Shown here piece after piece: positions 7,878 through 16,366 of a stretch of 64,000 nucleotides of DNA. This DNA comes from Terriglobia bacterium. Its GTDB lineage: Bacteria; Acidobacteriota; Terriglobia; Bryobacterales; Bryobacteraceae. The position numbers and the translations under genes were made by a program. The notes beneath the pieces were generated by a model, which saw only the letters and a program-made list of their open reading frames with translations, was not told where the DNA came from and did no database searches. Position 1 is the first letter of the stretch, and every line of letters begins with the position of its first letter. The stretch lies in NCBI GenBank assembly GCA_020073265.1, contig JAIQFN010000009.1, positions 1 through 64,000 of the forward strand, in the 5' to 3' direction.

Positions 7878-9122
7878 TTATTTTATCCGTTGAACCAGTT
7901 CGCCGCGGTCGACGGTGGCCTGTTCCCCGCTGCGCATGTCCTTTAGAGCATACTTGCCGGCCGCTATTTCATCGTCTCCCACAATCAAGACGAAGCGCGC
8001 GGCCATTTTATTCGCCAATTCGAGCGAGCGTTTCAGTTTGCCGTCCAGACCCAGCTCGACCGCCAGGCCGGCCGACCGCAAATCGCGCGCCAGCAGGGCG
8101 CAGTGCTTCTCCGAAGCTGCTCCGATCGGCGCCAGATACACGTCCAGCGAAGACAGGTACGCGTCCGGCTGTTCCTGTTCGACGCTCATGACCAGCCGAT
8201 CCTCGCCGATCGAGAAGCCGATGCCCGGGGAATGGACCTTGGAGCCGAGCGATTCGGCGAGTCCATCGTAGCGGCCGCCGCCCAGCACCGAATTCTGCGC
8301 GCCCAAGGCGCCGTGGACAATTTCGAACGTAGTGCGCATGTAGTAATCCAGGCCGCGCACCATGCGCGCGCGCACTTCGTACGGGATGCCGCGGTCGTCC
8401 AGATGCGCTCGCACCGCATCGAAGTGCGACTGGCACGGTTCGCACAGATGATCCTGGATGGAAGGCAGCGCGTCGATGATGGGCTGGTCTTCGGGAACCT
8501 TGCAGTCCAGCACCCGCAGGGGATTGGTGTCCGCACGCCGCTGGCAATCTTCGCACAGCCGCGCCTTCACTTCCTGAAGTTTTTCCTTGAGCAGCGCCAC
8601 GTAGCGAGGGCGGCAGTTGGCGTCGCCGACCGAATTCAGCAGGAGCTGGAATCCGCTCAGCCCGACGCGCCGCAGCAGATCCACCACCATCTCGATCACT
8701 TCGGCGTCCACGGCGGGCGATTCCGATCCGATGGCCTCCGCGCCGATCTGAAAAAACTGCCGGTAGCGTCCCTTCTGCGGACGCTCGCGCCGGAACATGG
8801 GTCCGATGTAGTACAGCTTCTTGAGGCCGGGCGTTTGGTCCAGATGATGCTCGATATAGGCGCGCATTACCGACGCGGTGGCTTCAGGCCTCAGGGTCAG
8901 CGAACTGCCGTCGCGGTCTTCAAACGTGTACATCTCTTTGCTCACGATGTCGGTGTCCTGGCCGACGCCGCGCGCGAACAGCGCCGTTTCCTCCAGGATG
9001 GGCGTGCGGATCTCCTGGTAGTTGTAAGTGCGGAAAACCTCGCGCGCCACCGCTTCCACGCGGTTCCAGACCGCGCTGGCGGGAGGAAGGATATCGCGAG
9101 TGCCTTTGACCGCTTTGATCAT
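7878..9122 (-). CDS. hisS: Histidyl-tRNA synthetase
   Basis: A 414-residue class II synthetase. It begins with the typical KAVKGTRDILPP and has the motif 2 region MFRRERPQKGRYRQFFQIGAE. The histidine-binding stretches VRGLDYY and GGGRYDGL are present, followed by a C-terminal anticodon-binding domain. A cysteine-rich insertion (CEDCQRR ... LCEPC) sits near residues 195-235, as in many bacterial HisRS. It lies upstream of aspS with a three-base gap and 31 bases after the gamma-carbonic anhydrase gene. Confidence 0.96.
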   Translation of the reverse strand: MIKAVKGTRDILPPASAVWNRVEAVAREVFRTYNYQEIRTPILEETALFARGVGQDTDIVSKEMYTFEDRDGSSLTLRPEATASVMRAYIEHHLDQTPGLKKLYYIGPMFRRERPQKGRYRQFFQIGAEAIGSESPAVDAEVIEMVVDLLRRVGLSGFQLLLNSVGDANCRPRYVALLKEKLQEVKARLCEDCQRRADTNPLRVLDCKVPEDQPIIDALPSIQDHLCEPCQSHFDAVRAHLDDRGIPYEVRARMVRGLDYYMRTTFEIVHGALGAQNSVLGGGRYDGLAESLGSKVHSPGIGFSIGEDRLVMSVEQEQPDAYLSSLDVYLAPIGAASEKHCALLARDLRSAGLAVELGLDGKLKRSLELANKMAARFVLIVGDDEIAAGKYALKDMRSGEQATVDRGELVQRIK

Positions 9123-9153
9123 CGATTGGAATTCCCGCTAACCGGCGCCGCCC

Positions 9154-9669
9154 TCAAGCCGGTTCGTCCCGATAGATCCGGGCGGCTTCGACGTAGCGCT
9201 TGGCGTTTCGACTGAATCGCTCGCGCTCCTCGGCAGTGAGCTGCCGTTTGACCTTGGCCGGCACGCCCATCAGCATGCTCTCGGGCGGAACTTCGGCGCC
9301 CTCGGGAACCACAGCGCCGGCCGCGACCACCGATCCTCTTCCTATTCTCGCTCCATTCAGGATCACGGCTGCAATGCCGATCAGGCAATCGTCTTCGATG
9401 GTGCATCCGTGCACCACCGCCATGTGGCCGACCGTGACCCGGTTGCCGATCTCGAGCGGAAACGGTCCCGGGTCGCAATGCAGGACCGAGTTGTCCTGAA
9501 TGTTGGTGTCAAAGCCGATGCGGATCGTGTTGACGTCGCCGCGCACGGTGACATTGGGCCAGATGCTGGAGCGTTCTCCGACCACCACGTCTCCGATCAC
9601 CTGGGCGCTCGGATCGATGTAGGCGGAAGCGGCAATTTGAGGCACAATGCCGCGATAGGCACGAATCAT
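9154..9669 (-). CDS. Gamma-type carbonic anhydrase family protein (left-handed beta-helix)
   Basis: A 171-residue hexapeptide-repeat protein. Imperfect [LIV]Gxxxx turns run from residue 18 to 130, followed by a C-terminal helix (AEERERFSRNAKRYVEAARIY). The zinc ligands of gamma-carbonic anhydrases are present as His64 (LHCD), His82 and His87 (GHMAVVHGC). It is a cytoplasmic trimer in the family. It may hydrate CO2, though many YrdA/CaiE-like members have little measured activity. It is first in the run leading into hisS-aspS-ccm. Confidence 0.88.
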   Translation of the reverse strand: MIRAYRGIVPQIAASAYIDPSAQVIGDVVVGERSSIWPNVTVRGDVNTIRIGFDTNIQDNSVLHCDPGPFPLEIGNRVTVGHMAVVHGCTIEDDCLIGIAAVILNGARIGRGSVVAAGAVVPEGAEVPPESMLMGVPAKVKRQLTAEERERFSRNAKRYVEAARIYRDEPA

Positions 9670-9754
9670 GGCCGGAGTTTACAATGCTAGCACAGGCGCG
9701 GCGAATACACTCTGGATGGGGGATGGTTCTCCTGTGAGAGCGCGCAGCAAGAAG

Positions 9755-9970
9755 TCAGAATCGATCTTCGATGTGCTTCAAGCGGGCGTCCAGCACTTCC
9801 TCGACGCGATGAAGTTCGGCGCGCCACGAGTCGCGCAGTTCGTCAAGGAGGTGGTCCACATGCACACGAAGATCGGTGAGTCGCGAATTGTTAATGAGAA
9901 TGCCCACTAGAACAGCGAGCATGGTCGGCACGGCGGCCAAAGCGATAGTCAGAAGCTGAATATCGTTCAT
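9755..9970 (-). CDS. Small membrane protein, copy 1 of a tandem duplicate
   Basis: A 71-residue protein. An N-terminal hydrophobic helix (LLTIALAAVPTMLAVLVGIL, about residues 5-24) is followed by a charged amphipathic helix ending LHRVEEVLDARLKHIED, likely a coiled coil. It is strongly similar to the neighbouring copy at 10016-10252, and the similarity extends into the bases upstream of the start. I do not recognise the family. Topology suggests a membrane-anchored coiled-coil protein. Start at ATG 9970 (MNDIQ), matching the start of the other copy. Confidence 0.6.
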   Translation of the reverse strand: MNDIQLLTIALAAVPTMLAVLVGILINNSRLTDLRVHVDHLLDELRDSWRAELHRVEEVLDARLKHIEDRF

Positions 9971-10015
9971 CTCTACCCGATGGTATCCCAACTGCTCGTT
10001 GGAGCGTGCGGGCCG

Positions 10016-10252
10016 TCAATCGCGATCTTCGATGTGCTTCAGGCGGGCGTCCAGCACTTCTTCGACGCGGTGCAGCTCGGAGCGCCACAGGTCGCGCATT
10101 TCGACGAAACGGCGATCGACGACGTCGAATCGCATATCCATGTGACTCCGAAGGTCCGCGAGTCTTGAGTTGTTGACCAAGATGCCCACCAGGACTGTGA
10201 GCATGGTCGGCGCTGCAGCCAGAGCGATGGTAAGAAGCTGCGTATCGTTCAA
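10016..10252 (-). CDS. Small membrane protein, copy 2 of a tandem duplicate
   Basis: A 78-residue paralogue of the gene at 9755-9970. The hydrophobic N-terminal helix is nearly identical and the C-terminal coiled-coil stretch LHRVEEVLDARLKHIED is exact. Between them it has seven more residues (in the DMRFDVVDRRF region). The start aligned with copy 1 is TTG at 10252 (codons for LNDTQ). An upstream in-frame start would run into the quinoprotein gene on the other strand. Function unknown. Confidence 0.55.
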   Translation of the reverse strand: MNDTQLLTIALAAAPTMLTVLVGILVNNSRLADLRSHMDMRFDVVDRRFVEMRDLWRSELHRVEEVLDARLKHIEDRD

Positions 10253-10333
10253 GCTAGTCCGATGATATCGCACTGCCCCACATTTGGATTCTCCCGCCGA
10301 TTCGTGATAAAAGACTCTCAGGACTCCAAAACC

Positions 10334-12133
10334 ATGAGCTTCCCGCGCGCCCTGTTGCTGCTTCCGACGGCTGCCCTTGCGTTTGCCGCCACTCCCGACG
10401 GCCAGGATCTTTACACCAAGAACTGCGCCGCCTGCCACGAGACTCTCTCACCGCTCCAGAACCACGTGGCGCTTAAGACCATGTCGCCCGAGTACATCAT
10501 GCGCGTGCTCAACATCGGCGCCATGCGCGTCCAGGCCGCCAAGTTGACCAGGGACGAGCGGGCCGCGGTGGCGGAATATCTGACCGGTAAAGCGCCGGAA
10601 GCGGCGCCGTCGGGAGAGGTGGGCCGATGCCCGGGTGCTCCTTCGAAGAGTTTTGCCGGCCCGCAGTGGAACGGCTGGGGAGTGGATCTGGAAAACACGC
10701 GCTTCCAGCCCGCCGATGCCGCCGGACTCACCGCGCAACAGGTTCCCAGGCTCAAGCTGAAATGGGCGTTCGGATTTCCAGGCGATTATTCCGCCTACGC
10801 GCAGCCGGCGATCGCGGGCGGACGCGTGTTTGTGGGCAGCGCCGCGGGCCTGGTCTATTCGTTGGACGCCTCGAGCGGCTGCACCTATTGGAGTTTTCAA
10901 GCCGCCAGCGGCGTGCGCACCGGGATCACCATCGGCCCGGGCGATGTCGCCTACTTCGGCGACGCGCACGCCAACGTTTACGCAGTGGATGCCAACACCG
11001 GGAAACTGATCTGGAAGACCACGGTGGACGAGTACCCCACCGCGCGCGTCACGGCGTCGCCCAAACTTTACGAAGGGCGGCTCTACATGGGCGTGGCATC
11101 CCGCGACGAGTGGCTCTCCGTTGACCCGCGTTTTCAGTGCTGCAAGTTCCGTGGCAGCGTGGTGGCTTTGGACGCCAAAACCGGCAAGCAGGTCTGGAAG
11201 ACCTACACGATTACCGAGCCCGCGCATCCGACCAGCAAGACCAAGGCAGGCACGCAGCTTTGGGGACCCTCGGGAGTCGGCGTATGGACATCGCCGACCA
11301 TCGACACCAAGCGCAAAGTGCTGTACGTCGGCACCGGTGACAGCTATTCGGAGCCGCCGACGCCGATGAGCGACTCGATCCTGGCGCTCGATTTGAGCAC
11401 CGGCAAGATCGTATGGACCAAGCAGATCACCGAAGGCGACGTGTTCAACGGAAACTGCCTGCAGGCGAAACCGTCAACCTGCCCGATCAACGTGGGGCCG
11501 GACGCGGACTTCGGATCGTCGCCCATCCTGCGGACGCTCCCGGGCGGCCGGAGCCTGCTGATCGCCGGCCAGAAGTCGGGCGTGGTGCATGCGCTTGATC
11601 CGGACAAGAAAGGCGAGACGGTGTGGGAGACGCGAGTGGGCAAGGGCGGAGTGCTGGGCGGAATCCAGTGGGGACCGTCGGCCGATCGCGAAACCGCTTA
11701 TGTGGCGTTGTCCGATATCGGCCTGATTCCCGCGCCCGAAGGCGTCATCCCGGATCCCAAGGCGGGCGGCGGGTTGTTCGCGATTCAGCTTTCCACCGGC
11801 GAAAAATTGTGGAGCGTGCTCCCGCCGCCGGAAGGTTGCAAGACTCCGCACTGCAGTCCGGCGCAATCGGCCGCGGTGACCGCGATTCCGGGCGTGGTGT
11901 TCTCGGGTTCGATGGACGGACACCTCCGCGCCTACGACGCTAAGAACGGAAAAATCCTGTGGGACTACGACACCGCCAAGGAGTACCAGACGGTGAACGG
12001 CGTTCCAGGCAAGGGCGGCTCATTGGACGGGCCAGGACCCGCGGTGGCCGGCGGCTTGTTGGTGGTGAACTCCGGGTATGCGTTCTTCAACGGGATTTCC
12101 GGGAACGTGCTGCTGGCGTTCGGGGTGGAGTAG
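10334..12133 (+). CDS. Secreted cytochrome c / PQQ-type beta-propeller protein
   Basis: A 599-residue protein with a signal peptide (residues 1-19) and one haem c site (CAACH, residues 31-35) in a short cytochrome domain. An eight-bladed quinoprotein-type propeller follows, with repeated YSLDASSG, YAVDANTGKLIWK and LALDLSTGKIVW motifs. It probably acts in the periplasm as a PQQ-dependent or PQQ-like dehydrogenase passing electrons to its own haem. The substrate is unknown. The ATG at 10334 follows a weak ribosome site and gives a clean signal peptide; the upstream in-frame ATG at 10262 does not. A second quinoprotein of similar architecture lies at 50405-52492. Confidence 0.85.
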   Translation: MSFPRALLLLPTAALAFAATPDGQDLYTKNCAACHETLSPLQNHVALKTMSPEYIMRVLNIGAMRVQAAKLTRDERAAVAEYLTGKAPEAAPSGEVGRCPGAPSKSFAGPQWNGWGVDLENTRFQPADAAGLTAQQVPRLKLKWAFGFPGDYSAYAQPAIAGGRVFVGSAAGLVYSLDASSGCTYWSFQAASGVRTGITIGPGDVAYFGDAHANVYAVDANTGKLIWKTTVDEYPTARVTASPKLYEGRLYMGVASRDEWLSVDPRFQCCKFRGSVVALDAKTGKQVWKTYTITEPAHPTSKTKAGTQLWGPSGVGVWTSPTIDTKRKVLYVGTGDSYSEPPTPMSDSILALDLSTGKIVWTKQITEGDVFNGNCLQAKPSTCPINVGPDADFGSSPILRTLPGGRSLLIAGQKSGVVHALDPDKKGETVWETRVGKGGVLGGIQWGPSADRETAYVALSDIGLIPAPEGVIPDPKAGGGLFAIQLSTGEKLWSVLPPPEGCKTPHCSPAQSAAVTAIPGVVFSGSMDGHLRAYDAKNGKILWDYDTAKEYQTVNGVPGKGGSLDGPGPAVAGGLLVVNSGYAFFNGISGNVLLAFGVE

Positions 12134-12200
12134 ACCGGCGAGCCTAACAAGACGAACGGGACACATCCACGGGCAAGCCGGCCAAGTGGATTACGGCCGG

Positions 12201-13193
12201 TTATCGTTTCTTCGTGACAGATTCTGCGCGTTCGAGTACGCGCGAGCCGTTCAGCAGGTTAGGGAGTGCGTAGTTGCCCTCGTGGCATGCGTATTCGAAA
12301 ATGGGGCCGGCCGATCGGGTCATCGTCAGTTCGCCTTTCCATGGCCGCACAAAAGCGCTGGGGTCGTCGACTTCGAATTGATACAGAATCGTGTTTGCGT
12401 CGAGCAGACTGAAGCGTTCCACGACGTGCAGATTTCGATCCGAGCCGAACATACCGCCGGCGTCACCGAAAAAGCCGCCGCCATCGTTGAAGTTTGTGGT
12501 ATCCACCACGAGCGTGCCGCCTTCCCAACGCCCCACGGAATCGCCCAGCCAGAGCCGCACATTTGGGGCCAGGTGAGACTGGCGGTCCAGCCGAATGATT
12601 CTCGTATCGTGAACCATTTCGACGTTGATCATGACTTCGTGGGCAGACTGGATGATCTGATAATTACTGTTATAGATATACGGAATCATCGGCGCCACGG
12701 CAGTGGGAAAGACGATGCATTGGTCCTGAAGGCCGAGGTCTGTCGCGGCTCGCGGATGGCGGAGCAGCTCCAGGCGGCGGCTCTTTTCGGCTTGAGCGGC
12801 GGGCGTCAGGGCGGGAATCTTTCCGTCAGGAGGATCGGTGATGATGGATGTCCGGAGAGTCTTCAGTAATTTGGTGCCGGTTTCGTAGAAGAGAGCATTG
12901 TAGCTGGCGAAGTTTTTCGCTGCTACCTCCGGCTTTGGATCTTGCCTTCGCGCGGTTGCGCGGCGTTCCCAATCCGCGGCTTCTTCCGGCGTGAAGAACT
13001 GTTTATCTTTGAGCTGCGCCGGACGCTCGAGGGGAGTGGCAGTCGCTGAGTTCCAGACGCCCTGGAAATCGGGGCGCCGGCCCGCCGCCGATGCATGCAA
13101 CTGAGCAGCGGCCGGACGAACGAAAGAAACCACTACGGCGGCTACCAACAGTCCCTGGCGAGTCCTGCGTTTGTCACACCCGGGGTGCATCAT
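12201..13193 (-). CDS. Secreted protein of unknown function
   Basis: A 330-residue protein whose N terminus has a basic region and hydrophobic segment (LLVAAVVVSF) ending PAAAQ, consistent with export. The mature part opens with PDFQGVWNSATATPLERP and later has a DQCIVFPTAVAPMIPY segment and WEGGTLVVDTTNFND. I recognise this layout from Acidobacteriota hypothetical proteins but cannot assign a function. It lies 133 bases downstream of the metallo-beta-lactamase gene on the same strand, so it may or may not belong to that operon. Start is the first of two adjacent ATGs (13193). Confidence 0.7.
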   Translation of the reverse strand: MMHPGCDKRRTRQGLLVAAVVVSFVRPAAAQLHASAAGRRPDFQGVWNSATATPLERPAQLKDKQFFTPEEAADWERRATARRQDPKPEVAAKNFASYNALFYETGTKLLKTLRTSIITDPPDGKIPALTPAAQAEKSRRLELLRHPRAATDLGLQDQCIVFPTAVAPMIPYIYNSNYQIIQSAHEVMINVEMVHDTRIIRLDRQSHLAPNVRLWLGDSVGRWEGGTLVVDTTNFNDGGGFFGDAGGMFGSDRNLHVVERFSLLDANTILYQFEVDDPSAFVRPWKGELTMTRSAGPIFEYACHEGNYALPNLLNGSRVLERAESVTKKR

Positions 13194-13326
13194 GCCGTGG
13201 TTCCAGTATATCCGGGAGGCTACGCGGCTCGCGCCTGCCAGGCATTTTGCTTCCGCACGACGCACGCATCCGTTAACCCGGCCGCCGATCTTCCTGGAGC
13301 CGTTGGCGGGGCCTGCCTCGCGGATC

Positions 13327-14235
13327 TTATTGCCGGATGGCCCAGTCCAGCTTGTAGTAGAAGGCTTGCTCCATCAGCTTGACGTGGGCCTTGTAGCCGG
13401 CGGGATCGATGAAGGGATTCGATCCCTGGGCCAGCTTCGCGTACTTCTCGTGGAGTCCGTAGAAGCCGCCGTGCGAAGCGAGGAACACGTCGCAGGGAAG
13501 CGACTTCAGGACCTTGAAGGTCTGCTGGTAGTCGGCGATGACGTCGGGATAGGTGGCGTTGTTGACCAGATAGTGCGCGTCGTTGACGCCGGCGCTGCCC
13601 ACGATCACGACGTTGTAGGTCTTGCCTGCGTCCTGGGTCTTCAGCGTCCAGGTGGTGCAGCCCTTGGTGTGGCCGGGGGTGAGGACCGCGACCAGCGTGT
13701 TGCCGCCCAGGCGGACCTCGTCGCGATCGTGCAGCACGCGGTTCACTTTCACGGCGGGGAAACCACCGCGGCCGGCTCCGCCTTTTTCGATCACGTCGGC
13801 ATCGCGATCCATCACCATCACCTGGGCGCCAGACAGCTCCTTGGCGCGTGACAGACCGGCGCAATGGTCGCCGTGCGCGTGGCTGATGAGGAGGATCTTG
13901 ATGTCCTGAAATTTGAAGCCGAGCTGCTCGACGCTTTTCTGGATGGTCGGCACGGAATCGTCGAAGTCGGGATTGATCAAGATCTGGCCTTGCGGGGACG
14001 TGATCAGGAAAGAAGCGTAGTCCTGGGTGCCGACGAAGTAGACGTTGCCGATGACGTGGTGCGGCGGGAAGGCGCTGTTATTGGCCTCGCGGGTGCGGGG
14101 CGGGGCGGCTTCCCAGGGCGTCAGAACGGGCGCGAGCGTTTCCTTGGGTATCCTGACTTGCGCCGGCTGAGCGACGATCATCACCGGCGCGAGAAATGCG
14201 ATGGCGGCGAGCGAGAAAAGAAACTTGTGCGACAT
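13327..14235 (-). CDS. Subclass B3-like metallo-beta-lactamase
   Basis: A 302-residue protein with a signal peptide (about 1-22). It has the di-zinc signature of the metallo-beta-lactamase fold in B3 form: HAHGDH at 119-124 (H119, H121, D123, H124), H189 in TPGHTKGCTTW and H255 in ASHGGF. Segments such as ILLISHAH, TPGHTKGCTTWT, YNVVIVGS and VLKSLPCDVFL are those of B3 enzymes, and the B1 Cys ligand is absent. It would hydrolyse beta-lactams in the periplasm, though a natural non-drug substrate is possible. AAAGGAG lies just upstream of the ATG. It starts 20 bases after the histidine kinase stop, so it is probably co-transcribed with the two-component system. Confidence 0.85.
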   Translation of the reverse strand: MSHKFLFSLAAIAFLAPVMIVAQPAQVRIPKETLAPVLTPWEAAPPRTREANNSAFPPHHVIGNVYFVGTQDYASFLITSPQGQILINPDFDDSVPTIQKSVEQLGFKFQDIKILLISHAHGDHCAGLSRAKELSGAQVMVMDRDADVIEKGGAGRGGFPAVKVNRVLHDRDEVRLGGNTLVAVLTPGHTKGCTTWTLKTQDAGKTYNVVIVGSAGVNDAHYLVNNATYPDVIADYQQTFKVLKSLPCDVFLASHGGFYGLHEKYAKLAQGSNPFIDPAGYKAHVKLMEQAFYYKLDWAIRQ

Positions 14236-14255
14236 GCTGAGCTCCTTTCGATTTG

Positions 14256-15632
14256 TCATGACCGCAGCGGAAAGCGAACGCGGAACGTAGACCCGCGGCC
14301 GGACTCGCTCTCGGCTTCGATGCTGGCGTGATGGCGCTCGGCGATCCATTTGGCGATGGACAAGCCGAGTCCAGCGCCGCCGGCGTCGCGGTTGCGCGAT
14401 TCGTCCACGCGATAAAACCGTTCGAAGACGTGCGGGAGCGCGGAGTCCGGGATTCCGATGCCGGTGTCGGTGACGGCCACGGTGGACCCGGTTGAATCGT
14501 AGTCCACTTTGACGACGATGCGTCCGCCGGCGGGCGTATATTTCACGGCGTTGTCGAGCAGCAGCAGAAGAAGGCGGCGCAGCGCGGGATCGTTGGCCTG
14601 GACGTACACGGGCTGCTCGGGCACTTCGGCGGACAGTTCCAAGTGGCTCGCGCGAGCCAGGACCTCGCCTTGCTGGCAGACATCGCGGACCAGGGGCGTC
14701 AGCTCGATGCGCTGGAGCGGGAGCGCGGGAAGTCCGGCGTCGGCGCGCGCCAGCAGCAACAGATCCTCGACCAGGCGGGTCATGCGCTCGGACTCGGCCG
14801 CGATCTGGCCGAGGGCCTGGCGATAAGTTTCAGGCGGCCGCTCGCGGCGCAGCGTCAGCTCGGCGGTGGTGCGAATCAGCGCGATGGGCGTGCGCAGCTC
14901 GTGGGAGGCGTCCGCGGTGAATTGCGAGAGGCGCTGAACGGCGGACTCCAGGCGCGCGAGCATCCCATTCCAGGTCTCGGCCAGGCGCGCGAGCTCGTCG
15001 CCAGATCCCGGCACCGCCAGGCGCTGCGACAGATTCCGGATGCCGATGGAGCGGGCCGCTTGGGTGAGCGCGTCCACGGGCGCGAGCGCACGCCGGCTGA
15101 TCCAGTAGCCGCCCGCGGATGCGATCAGGAGCACGGCCGGCAGCGCCCACAGCATCAGGGTTCGGGCGCGATGCAGCGTGGCTTCGGTTGGATCGAGCGG
15201 GGTGGCGACGAGAATCCGATAGCGGCCGCCTGCCGCCACGGCTGTGGTGGTGAAGGTGCGATAGCGGGCCGAGTTGGCGGTTTGCACGCCGAATCCATCG
15301 GAGAGTGACGCATCGGTTCGCGCGAGGGCCACCGTCTGGCTCGACACGATGGCCCGGCCTTGCGGATCGCGAATCTCGGTCAGCTTGCCTTCCGGGGTGG
15401 CGTCGGTGTACTCGCGCAATTCCTCGTCCAGGTGCTGGGGATGCGCCGGATCGAACTCGGTGCTGATGACGGTGAGGACGCCCTGGGCCTGGGCTGCGAG
15501 CGTGTCGTCCAGCGCGTGCATCAAGCTATGCGAAACGATGAACCAGACGCCGCCGCCGAACAGGATCAGCCCGGCCGCGAGCATGAGGGAATACCACATG
15601 GTCAGGCGCGCGCGAATGGACCAGTGCGTCAT
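14256..15632 (-). CDS. Sensor histidine kinase (CusS/QseC-like)
   Basis: A 458-residue membrane kinase. TM1 is at about 13-33, then a periplasmic sensor loop of some 120 residues, TM2 at about 159-178, and HAMP. The HisKA domain has the phosphoacceptor His244 in ASHELRTPI. The HATPase domain has an N box (LLLLDNAVKYTPAGG), G1 (DTGIGIP), F box and G2 (GAGLGLSIAK). The ATG overlaps the response-regulator stop by one base. The metallo-beta-lactamase follows 20 bases downstream, which suggests envelope or beta-lactam sensing (inference). Much longer upstream in-frame starts exist but run through the regulator gene. Confidence 0.9.
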   Translation of the reverse strand: MTHWSIRARLTMWYSLMLAAGLILFGGGVWFIVSHSLMHALDDTLAAQAQGVLTVISTEFDPAHPQHLDEELREYTDATPEGKLTEIRDPQGRAIVSSQTVALARTDASLSDGFGVQTANSARYRTFTTTAVAAGGRYRILVATPLDPTEATLHRARTLMLWALPAVLLIASAGGYWISRRALAPVDALTQAARSIGIRNLSQRLAVPGSGDELARLAETWNGMLARLESAVQRLSQFTADASHELRTPIALIRTTAELTLRRERPPETYRQALGQIAAESERMTRLVEDLLLLARADAGLPALPLQRIELTPLVRDVCQQGEVLARASHLELSAEVPEQPVYVQANDPALRRLLLLLLDNAVKYTPAGGRIVVKVDYDSTGSTVAVTDTGIGIPDSALPHVFERFYRVDESRNRDAGGAGLGLSIAKWIAERHHASIEAESESGRGSTFRVRFPLRS

Positions 15633-16303
15633 CACGACTCCCGCAAGCAGTAGCCCACGCCGCGAACAGTCTGAATCAGTTTGGCCTCGCCAACGGTGTC
15701 CACTTTGTCGCGGAGCAGGCGAATGAATGCGTCCAGAGTGTTGCTGCGCACCTCGGCATCGAATCCCCAGACCGACTCGATGAGATGCTCGCGCGGAACG
15801 ACGCGGCCGGCGCGCTTCATGAGCAGCTCCAGGAGGCTGTACTCGGTGCGAGTGAGACCGATGCGGCGCCGGCCGCGCATCACTTCGCGGGAAGCGGGAT
15901 TCAGGGTGAGATTCGCAACCTGGAGCGGAACCGGCTCGGGAATGGGACCGCGCCGGGAGACCGCGCGCAGGCGAGCCAGCAGCACGGCGAAGGCAAACGG
16001 CTTGACCACGTAGTCGTCGGCTCCGACGTTGAGGCCTTGGACGATATCGGGCGTGGCGTCGCGAGCGGTGAGCATCAGGATGGGCGTCTGGTTGCGCGCG
16101 GCACGCAGTTTGCGCACCACGCTGAAGCCGTCCAGGCCGGGCAGCATGACGTCCAGGACGATGGCGTCGAAAGGATGCGACTCGGCCATGGCGAGGCCGT
16201 CGCGCCCGTCGGCGGCGAGAACCACGGAGTGGCCCTCTTCTTCGAGACCCTGCCGGAGCAAGTCGGCCATGCGCTGTTCGTCTTCGACTACCAGGACCTG
16301 CAT
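15632..16303 (-). CDS. OmpR/PhoB-family response regulator
   Basis: A 223-residue protein. The receiver domain has acidic pocket E7/D8, phosphoacceptor D51 (IVLDVMLPG), T79 and K101 (VVKPFA). A C-terminal winged helix (TRTEYSLLELLMKRAGRVVPREHL ... RLLRDKVD) ends with TVRGVGYCL. It would bind DNA as a dimer when phosphorylated by the kinase encoded immediately downstream. It begins 63 bases after the M50 protease gene on the same strand. Likely targets include its own operon with the metallo-beta-lactamase, but no operator was identified. Confidence 0.92.
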   Translation of the reverse strand: MQVLVVEDEQRMADLLRQGLEEEGHSVVLAADGRDGLAMAESHPFDAIVLDVMLPGLDGFSVVRKLRAARNQTPILMLTARDATPDIVQGLNVGADDYVVKPFAFAVLLARLRAVSRRGPIPEPVPLQVANLTLNPASREVMRGRRRIGLTRTEYSLLELLMKRAGRVVPREHLIESVWGFDAEVRSNTLDAFIRLLRDKVDTVGEAKLIQTVRGVGYCLRES

Positions 16304-16366
16304 GCGATGAAGTCCATGCTATCGCTTTCCGGGGGGGATTTGCGGAGAGCAGCGCAGGAATGGGGA

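Noticed and set aside
6291-7946. Long plus-strand open frame across aspS
   Set aside because: Antisense shadow of a well-conserved synthetase; low-complexity Arg/His-rich product.
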